From JAPLLS01 sp041309145 (GTDB lineage: Bacteria > Omnitrophota > Gorgyraeia > Gygaellales > Profunditerraquicolaceae), in contig JBFZAG010000164.1 of NCBI GenBank assembly GCA_041309145.1, forward strand, positions 1 to 10,518: 10,518 nt of DNA, read 5' to 3'. Below the pieces are notes generated by a model that did no database searches, had not been told where the DNA came from, and saw nothing but the letters and a program-made list of their open reading frames with translations. A program made the translations under genes and the position numbers. Below are positions 6,284-10,518 of the stretch, piece after piece (position 1 is the stretch's first letter; every line of letters begins with the position of its first letter).

Positions 6284-6312
6284 TTACCGCGTTGAAATAG
6301 AAATGGTATAAT
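6284..6312 (+). promoter_or_regulatory. Promoter of the second PilZ gene
   Basis: TATAAT at 6307-6312 is preceded, with a 17-nt spacer, by the weak -35 TTACCG at 6284-6289. The Shine-Dalgarno AAGGAG begins 7 nt after the -10 box and the ATG is at 6333, so the predicted leader is only about 14 nt. Position right after a terminator supports a real promoter. Confidence 0.5.
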
Positions 6313-6332
6313 TAAAAAAAAGGAGAAAAACC

Positions 6333-6743
6333 ATGTATCCCCCGGGGAAAGAAAATCATTTTGAAGAAAGAAGGAAAGTCCCGCGCTTAAACCTGGCGGT
6401 GGACGTCAATTATTCTCTCCTGCAAAAGGCGCCTTCTTTCAAGGCGGAGGTCCAGAGCAAAAATATCAGCGCGGGAGGCATTTGTCTTATTGTTTATGAA
6501 AAAGTGGAAATAGGGGACAGACTGGCTTTGGTGATCAATCTGCCAGACGGCGAACGCCCTATCCAGGTCAAAGGAACAGTCAGGTGGATAGGAGAGTTTA
6601 TTTTAAGCGCTGATAACAAGAACAGCTGGGACGCGGGCGTTGAATTTATCGGAATAAATGATGAGGACAGAGAAAAGCTTTCCAGGTATGTTTTCAGGTT
6701 TCTTAAGCAAGCCGGAAGCGTTAAAGAAGATCCGCGGGGCTGA
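6333..6743 (+). CDS. PilZ-domain protein (c-di-GMP receptor type), 136 aa
   Basis: A second stand-alone PilZ domain. RxxxR is at Arg14-Arg18 (RKVPR, preceded by EER) and (D/N)xSxxG at 44-49 (NISAGG), both intact, so cyclic di-GMP binding is expected. The rest follows the PilZ barrel: IGDRLALVINLPDG (about 60-73), IQVKGTVRWIGE (77-88), and DAGVEFIGINDEDREKL (100-116), ending in a helix and a charged tail. Outside the motifs it is clearly different from the upstream PilZ protein, so the two are old paralogues rather than a recent duplication. The start is clear: AAGGAG at 6320-6325, 7 nt before the ATG. It stops 64 nt before the start chosen for the first fibre gene. Regulation of that gene pair by c-di-GMP is a guess from position. 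Confidence 0.9.
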   Translation: MYPPGKENHFEERRKVPRLNLAVDVNYSLLQKAPSFKAEVQSKNISAGGICLIVYEKVEIGDRLALVINLPDGERPIQVKGTVRWIGEFILSADNKNSWDAGVEFIGINDEDREKLSRYVFRFLKQAGSVKEDPRG

Positions 6744-6772
6744 TCAACAGCGGATTTTCTCCGGAATTTCCT

Positions 6773-6800
6773 TTGCGTTATTCAATATTGGCAGTATAAT
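6773..6800 (+). promoter_or_regulatory. Promoter of the S74 fibre gene pair
   Basis: TTGCGT at 6773-6778 and TATAAT at 6795-6800 are separated by 16 nt. The chosen ATG at 6808 is only 7 nt after the -10 box, so the transcript would begin at or next to the start codon. Confidence 0.5.
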
Positions 6801-6807
6801 AATTAAC

Positions 6808-8325
6808 ATGAAGGATGCGAAGAGCATAATATTCTTTATTTTAGCTTTATCCGCCGCTTCGATCTGTTTTGCCAAATCCGACCAGGCTGAATCGCTGGCC
6901 GTCACTGCTTCCCCTGCTTCTCTCCAGGCTGAATCGCTGACCATCACCGCTTACTATCCTTCTCCATACGGGATCTACCGTAATTTGAAGTTTGCGCCTA
7001 TTGAAGCTGTTCCCAGCGGCCCGGCTTTAAGCCCCGGGGTGATCTATTACAATAATACAGACGATGTTTTGCGTTATTACAACAAAACCGGCAAGTGGGT
7101 TAATTTGACTGGCGGCGGCTCAGTGGGGTACTGGGCCTACAATTCAGTCAGGAAGGATATCTATAACACTAATCAGGGCAAAGTTATCATTGAAGGGACT
7201 GCGTCGAACGACGACTTATTATATGTCAACGGAAATGTGCGGCTAAAAAATGAATTTAACGATACAACGTTCCGCTTTGGGCGGGTCGGCGCCTCTGGCA
7301 CAAGTTCGGAGAGCTTAATTTTTAAAGATCCGGTGACAGATCTGAATTCTTGGAGTCTCGGGTCAACTAAGAGCTCCCCCGCGCATTTGATAATCGGCAA
7401 CATTTCTCTTGCCACCAACTCGCCGATATATCAGGTAAGGGTATTTCCAAGCGGCAATGTCGGATTACGCACCTCTACGTCCTTCTGGAACGCGGAAGCT
7501 AAATTAGATATCGCAGGTACCTACGGCGGTTCTCCCTACCAGCGGCTGATTTCTCTTGAAGGAGACGGAACAGTGAGGTTTGAAATGGAATCCGCTTCCG
7601 ATTTTAGCTCCCGAGGGCCCGAAATATGCGCGTTGCGCGCGGAAGGAAGTTTGACCAGCCCGCAAGCGGTGCCGCCGGGATACAGTCTTTTAGAAGTACA
7701 ATTTAATGGTTACATTCCCAGTTCTAATGATCAAAGACGGGGAGGCGAGTGGGGATTTCTTTCCGGGGGGAGCAGTCCGATGAGTTCCACAAGTTCACCG
7801 GGCGCGGTAGCTTTTGGAAACACGCCTAACGGGGTTTTTGATATTTCTCGTTTGGCCATGTTGATCACGGACGCTGGAAATGTAGGAGTGGGAAACGCTC
7901 CATGGACGGTCAATGAAAAATTTTTAGTTATTGTCAATTCTGCGATTAGTGGCTTTGTTGATAGTGCCACCGGCGCCTGGCAACCCCCTTCTGATAAACG
8001 ACTTAAAAATAATATTTCCGGCATCGAAGATGCCTTGGCAAAAGTAGTCCGGGTGCGGGGGATACGTTACGATCCCATAACAGAGACGTCTTCTAGCGCG
8101 AAGAAAGGAAACTACCTTGGTTTTATAGGCCAGGATCTGGAAAAGGAGTTTCCCGAGTTGGTATCCACGGACAGCAAAGGATACAAAAGTGTTTCCTATG
8201 AGATCATGACTCCTGTTCTGGTCGAAGCGATAAAAGAGCAGAAAAACCAGATCGAATCTTTACGTAAAGAGATCCAGGTATTAAAATCGCGGAAGAAGAA
8301 AGGTCATTTACAAGGAGCGATATGA
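6808..8325 (+). CDS. Exported fibre-like protein with C-terminal peptidase S74 chaperone domain (505 aa)
   Basis: Residues 1-22 are a signal peptide (MKDAKSIIFFILALSAAS..., predicted cut near CFA/KSD), which fixes the start at 6808; a longer frame from 6658 would bury this signal behind 50 residues inside the PilZ gene. After it come LTITAYYPSPYGIY (44-57) and an LSPGVIYYNN/RYYNKTGKW block (75-97). The middle has beta-rich repeats with GNVGL (216-220) and GNVGVG (357-362). The C-terminal S74 domain begins SDKRLKNNI at Ser395; Ser395 and Lys400 match the Ser-Lys pair of self-cleaving S74 domains (phage tail spikes, MYRF). It ends in a Lys-rich coiled coil (about 473-498). S74 domains help trimers fold and then cut themselves off, so this is probably a trimeric extracellular fibre. 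A 42-nt internal duplication lies near the start. No ribosome binding site is visible. The adhesive or structural role is inferred. Confidence 0.85.
   Translation: MKDAKSIIFFILALSAASICFAKSDQAESLAVTASPASLQAESLTITAYYPSPYGIYRNLKFAPIEAVPSGPALSPGVIYYNNTDDVLRYYNKTGKWVNLTGGGSVGYWAYNSVRKDIYNTNQGKVIIEGTASNDDLLYVNGNVRLKNEFNDTTFRFGRVGASGTSSESLIFKDPVTDLNSWSLGSTKSSPAHLIIGNISLATNSPIYQVRVFPSGNVGLRTSTSFWNAEAKLDIAGTYGGSPYQRLISLEGDGTVRFEMESASDFSSRGPEICALRAEGSLTSPQAVPPGYSLLEVQFNGYIPSSNDQRRGGEWGFLSGGSSPMSSTSSPGAVAFGNTPNGVFDISRLAMLITDAGNVGVGNAPWTVNEKFLVIVNSAISGFVDSATGAWQPPSDKRLKNNISGIEDALAKVVRVRGIRYDPITETSSSAKKGNYLGFIGQDLEKEFPELVSTDSKGYKSVSYEIMTPVLVEAIKEQKNQIESLRKEIQVLKSRKKKGHLQGAI
6883..6966 (+). repeat. Tandem 42-nt (14-codon) duplication in the first S74 gene
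   Basis: Two adjacent 42-nt units, 6883-6924 and 6925-6966, start with the same 15 bases (CAGGCTGAATCGCTG) and match at 33 of 42 positions by eye. They encode QAESLAVTASPASL and QAESLTITAYYPSP. The neighbouring paralogue has only one copy (TESLTITTYYPSP), so the first copy is an insertion just after the signal peptide. Confidence 0.8.
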
Positions 8326-9743
8326 AAAGAATAATTCTGTTCTTTATTTTAGCTTTCTCTGTGACTGTTGTTTGTTTTGGCCAATCCAACACCACCGAAT
8401 CTCTGACTATCACTACTTACTATCCTTCTCCGTATGGGGTATACCGGTACTTGAAACTTAGCCCTACTGACACCGCTCCCAGCCTGCCGGCTTTAAGCCC
8501 CGGGGTGATGTATTACGATAACAGAACAGGCTATGATTTGATCCGGTATTATAACAAAACCGGCGCCTGGATCAACCTGACTGAGGGGGGCGGAGGCGGC
8601 GGAGGAGGGGGGTACTGGCTATATAATTCGGTCACGAAAGACCTCAATAACACTAATACCAACGGCTACGTGACTATCAGCGGGGTTCCCGCCGCCAGCG
8701 GCGAGATACTTCAGGTTAACGGGGATGTGTACGTAAAAGATACTTCGTCATCTGACGCTACCTGGCTTGCTTTGATCCGGAACAGCCCGGCCAAGAATTC
8801 GACGCTTGTATTCGACACTAACGGCAGCTCAGACAAATACCATGTCGGAATTACAGGAGATCCTTCCCGATTCTTCATCGGCAACGGCACTGAGGAATTC
8901 TTTACGGTAGTCAGGTCAGGTAATGTCGGGATCGGCACAAATAACCCGCTATATAAATTGCATGTCGCCGGCGACACTGGTAGCGGCGCTCTCTCACCTC
9001 AAACTCTGGCTAAGCTTGAAGGAGACGGCACAATAGAACTATGGATAAAAAGCGCATCTGACCAGAATCACGATGAACCGGAAATAATAACCCATCGCGC
9101 GCGGGGAAGCCTATCCGGGGTCCTATCAGCCCCGAGGCTGGATGACGCGCTCTTGTCGATCCGCGGCTTTGGCTACACCGGCAGTAGTGGCGGATATAAA
9201 GAAGCCGCCCGAATACAAATGAACGCGGACGGAGATTTCAGCTCTTGGAGCACTCCGGGGAGGATCTCTTTCTGGACTACTCCGGTCAACTCAGTGGCTC
9301 CTGTAGAGCGCATGGTGATCAAGAATAACGGAAGAGTGGGCATCGGGACATCGAATCCGGAGTCTATGTTTCAAGTTCGTATCGGTGCTGTTGAGGGGCA
9401 TGTTGTTGACGCCTCCGGCGCTTGGTCATTGTGTTCCGATAAACGCCTTAAAAAGAATATTGCCGGTATCGAAAGCGCTCTGACAAAAATAGCCCGGGTG
9501 CAGGGGGTGCGTTTTGATTTTATTACCGAATCGCCTTCAAGCGCACAAAAGGGCCGGCATCTCGGGTTTATCGGCCAGGACCTGGAAAAGGAATTTCCCG
9601 AGGTGGTATCCACGGACAGCAAAGGATATAAAAGCGTCTCCTACGGAAGCATGACCCCGGTCCTGGTAGAAGCGATCAAAGAGCTGCAAACACAGATCGA
9701 ATCGCTGCGCCAAGAACTCGAGGAAACAAAGGCTAAGCAATAG
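8322..9743 (+). CDS. Exported fibre-like protein with C-terminal peptidase S74 chaperone domain, paralogue (473 aa)
   Basis: The start overlaps the upstream stop (ATGA, 8322-8325), with AAGGAG at 8312-8317, so translation is coupled to the first fibre gene. Residues 1-20 are a signal peptide (MKRIILFFILAFSVT..., cut near CFG/QSN). LTITTYYPSPYGVYRYLK follows at 28-45, then LSPGVMYY and RYYNKTGAW blocks and nine consecutive glycines (89-97). The middle has two tail-fibre-like repeats, GNVGIGTNNP (200-209) and GRVGIGTSNP (337-346). The S74 domain begins at Ser372 in SDKRLKKNI; the expected dyad is Ser372 and Lys377. The C terminus is a coiled coil (about 450-473). It shares both ends with its neighbour, but the middle is much more divergent. 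It probably forms homo- or heterotrimers with that protein at the cell surface; this is inference from the shared architecture. Confidence 0.87.
   Translation: MKRIILFFILAFSVTVVCFGQSNTTESLTITTYYPSPYGVYRYLKLSPTDTAPSLPALSPGVMYYDNRTGYDLIRYYNKTGAWINLTEGGGGGGGGGYWLYNSVTKDLNNTNTNGYVTISGVPAASGEILQVNGDVYVKDTSSSDATWLALIRNSPAKNSTLVFDTNGSSDKYHVGITGDPSRFFIGNGTEEFFTVVRSGNVGIGTNNPLYKLHVAGDTGSGALSPQTLAKLEGDGTIELWIKSASDQNHDEPEIITHRARGSLSGVLSAPRLDDALLSIRGFGYTGSSGGYKEAARIQMNADGDFSSWSTPGRISFWTTPVNSVAPVERMVIKNNGRVGIGTSNPESMFQVRIGAVEGHVVDASGAWSLCSDKRLKKNIAGIESALTKIARVQGVRFDFITESPSSAQKGRHLGFIGQDLEKEFPEVVSTDSKGYKSVSYGSMTPVLVEAIKELQTQIESLRQELEETKAKQ
8586..8612 (+). repeat. Polyglycine tract (nine Gly codons, G-rich DNA)
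   Basis: Nine successive GGN codons make a flexible linker between the RYYNKTGAW block and the YWLYNS block. The equivalent place in the first paralogue has GGGSVG. The DNA has runs of six G at both ends, so it is prone to slippage. Confidence 0.85.
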
Positions 9744-9831
9744 CCGGAGTTTAGATTACGAATGCTCTTGGTTTATCCGTAACTTTTCTCCCCCGCAAAG
9801 AAAACGGTTTCAAATACCCCCCGCCAGCCTC
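9744..9831. other. Spacer after the fibre genes, no gene seen
   Basis: No ORF or strong terminator is visible. A five-pair TTACG/CGTAA hairpin followed by CTTTTCT is too weak to call. Confidence 0.4.
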
Positions 9832-9860
9832 TTGATTTTCCGTAATTTATAGGCTATATT
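9832..9860 (+). promoter_or_regulatory. Candidate promoter of a short transcript before the HEAT-repeat gene
   Basis: TTGATT at 9832-9837 and TATATT at 9855-9860 are separated by exactly 17 nt, a fair sigma-70 match. Transcription would start near 9867 and meet the terminator at 10051-10080. Confidence 0.4.
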
Positions 9861-9866
9861 TTCAAA

Positions 9867-10080
9867 TAAGAATCAATTAGGAACAAACATAAAGATTTGA
9901 CGCTTAATTTTACGCCACGGAATTTTGCGTTGAATAGGAGGAAGTGGTAGGAAAAATTTCCAAATGAATCAATAAAATTGATTCATATCCCGGGTCAGGA
10001 TATGGAAAAAGAAAACGTATTTATAATCTTGAGAAATATTCTGTTTATATCCGTATGGATTTATCCATGCGGTTTTTTTT
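9867..10080 (+). ncRNA. Possible small RNA or attenuated leader (about 210 nt), identity unknown
   Basis: The stretch is bounded by a fair promoter and a strong terminator. It contains a perfect inverted repeat (9964-9986) and a third copy of GAATCAAT at 9870-9877. It has no good ORF: GTG at 9946 behind AGGAGG gives 7 codons, and the ATG at 10002 opens a 41-codon frame that reads through the terminator hairpin. No known RNA class is recognised. Transcription start and function are inferred. Confidence 0.3.
9964..9986. repeat. Perfect 10-bp inverted repeat with AAA spacer
   Basis: ATGAATCAAT and ATTGATTCAT are exact reverse complements around AAA. In DNA it could be a dimeric regulator's operator; in RNA, a hairpin. 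A direct copy of GAATCAATT at 9870-9878 could pair with 9976-9984 instead. Confidence 0.75.
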
Positions 10081-10083
10081 GTT
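10051..10083 (+). terminator. Rho-independent terminator before the HEAT-repeat gene
   Basis: 10051-10059 (CCGTATGGA) pairs with 10064-10072 (TCCATGCGG), nine pairs with one G-U, with a TTTA loop and eight T at 10073-10080. It lies about 40 nt upstream of the next start codon, so it either isolates that gene or attenuates it. Confidence 0.87.
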
Positions 10084-10123
10084 TAGTTCCTAAAAAGATT
10101 GATAAATACTACAGGAGGAGTCA

Positions 10124-10518
10124 ATGTCGCGTAAAGACCTGAGGTTGCACATAGTTATAGCCGCATGCATCGCTTTGAGTATTTTGTCCTGGGGCCTCAG
10201 CATTTATAAAGGGGCTCGTCTTTCCAGCGGCATAGACCAAGTTAAAGAAGAGCCGATTGTTGAAGGCGCCTCAAAGCTTGAACCGGCCTTAAATATTGTA
10301 TTTCAGACTGAAAACGATCTGTCCGGAGGAAATGATGAAACAGAAGAAACTTCCGGTCAGGATAAAAAAGAAACAAGCTCATTGATCGCAAAACTGGCTG
10401 ATCCTGACCCCGAAGAGAGCATGAAAGCTGCGGATCAGCTGGCAGAATTAGGAAGCCTTGCGGTCAAGCCTTTGATCGATCAATTGCAAAACGCCGGTGT
10501 CGAATTAAAAGGGCAGAT
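10124..10518 (+). CDS. Membrane-anchored HEAT-repeat protein, N-terminal part (runs off the window)
   Basis: An ATG at 10124, 5 nt after AGGAGG (10113-10118), opens a frame that is still open at the window end; 131 residues are visible. Residues about 7-26 form a hydrophobic segment (LHIVIAACIALSILSWGLSI) after a basic start, best read as a signal anchor. An acidic, low-complexity linker follows (about 40-86, rich in Glu, Asp, Ser and Thr). From about 86 the sequence LIAKLADPDPEESMKAADQLAELGSLAVKPLIDQL has the paired-helix pattern of a HEAT or PBS-lyase-type repeat, and more repeats are expected beyond the window. HEAT repeats are protein-binding scaffolds; the domain would sit outside the cytoplasm if the anchor is N-in. 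The promoter is not clear, the sequence upstream being dominated by the terminator. The specific role is unknown. Confidence 0.75.
   Translation, partial: MSRKDLRLHIVIAACIALSILSWGLSIYKGARLSSGIDQVKEEPIVEGASKLEPALNIVFQTENDLSGGNDETEETSGQDKKETSSLIAKLADPDPEESMKAADQLAELGSLAVKPLIDQLQNAGVELKGQ

Noticed and set aside
6658..6807. Longer start for the first S74 protein inside the PilZ gene
   Set aside because: It would place a signal peptide 50 residues in and overlap the PilZ gene; the paralogue starts at the equivalent of 6808.
6808..9743. Prophage remnant
   Set aside because: The S74 domain suggests phage, but both proteins have Sec signal peptides and no other phage gene lies in the window.
9744..10123. 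c-di-GMP riboswitch near the PilZ/fibre genes
   Set aside because: No match by eye to the conserved GEMM core in any intergenic region here.
10002..10127. 41-codon ORF starting MEKENVFIIL
   Set aside because: It reads straight through a strong terminator hairpin and its T run; the hydrophobic stretch comes partly from T-rich DNA.

Overview
The window looks like chromosomal DNA of an uncultivated, Gram-negative-type bacterium. The best guess is Omnitrophota (Candidatus Omnitrophica). This rests mainly on two secreted proteins that carry an LTIT-x-YYPSPYG motif just after the signal peptide, which I associate with that phylum from memory. I could not run a search to confirm it. No phage structural genes, integrases, transposases, CRISPR arrays, tRNAs or rRNAs are visible. 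All recognisable genes are on the + strand.

Layout. (1) 1-1460: the 3' end of a ferrous iron transporter gene (feoB), followed after 5 nt by a lipoprotein with a LysM domain and a zinc amidase domain that should cut peptidoglycan. (2) 1461-2183: a long intergenic stretch with two sizeable RNA hairpins, a TATAAT box, a terminator-like hairpin and a small ORF that appears frameshifted at a run of six T. (3) 2184-5111: an operon of a 111-aa membrane protein, a 762-aa polytopic membrane protein with a C-terminal spermidine-synthase-like Rossmann domain, and a 97-aa thioredoxin-fold protein with a CxxCxxC cluster. (4) 5112-5806: a second apparently frameshifted mini-gene, an intact 55-aa membrane protein gene with its own -10 box and ribosome binding site, then two hairpins. 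(5) 5807-6743: two separately transcribed PilZ-domain (c-di-GMP receptor type) genes, split by a strong bidirectional terminator. (6) 6808-9743: a tandem pair of translationally coupled, exported, fibre-like proteins ending in a self-cleaving peptidase S74 chaperone domain and a coiled coil. (7) 9744-10518: a probable short structured transcript ending in a textbook terminator, then the start of a membrane-anchored HEAT-repeat protein that runs off the window.

How the parts may relate. Most products are exported or membrane-bound: cell-wall amidase, membrane enzymes, surface fibres. The two PilZ proteins lie directly upstream of the fibre pair, so c-di-GMP control of surface structures is a reasonable hypothesis, but only gene order supports it. 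The most unusual content is the S74 fibre pair, encoded by the bacterium rather than by a visible prophage. Also unusual are the very compact transcription signals: TATAAT boxes sit so close to start codons that one fibre mRNA may be leaderless. The intergenic RNA structures are the third point of interest.
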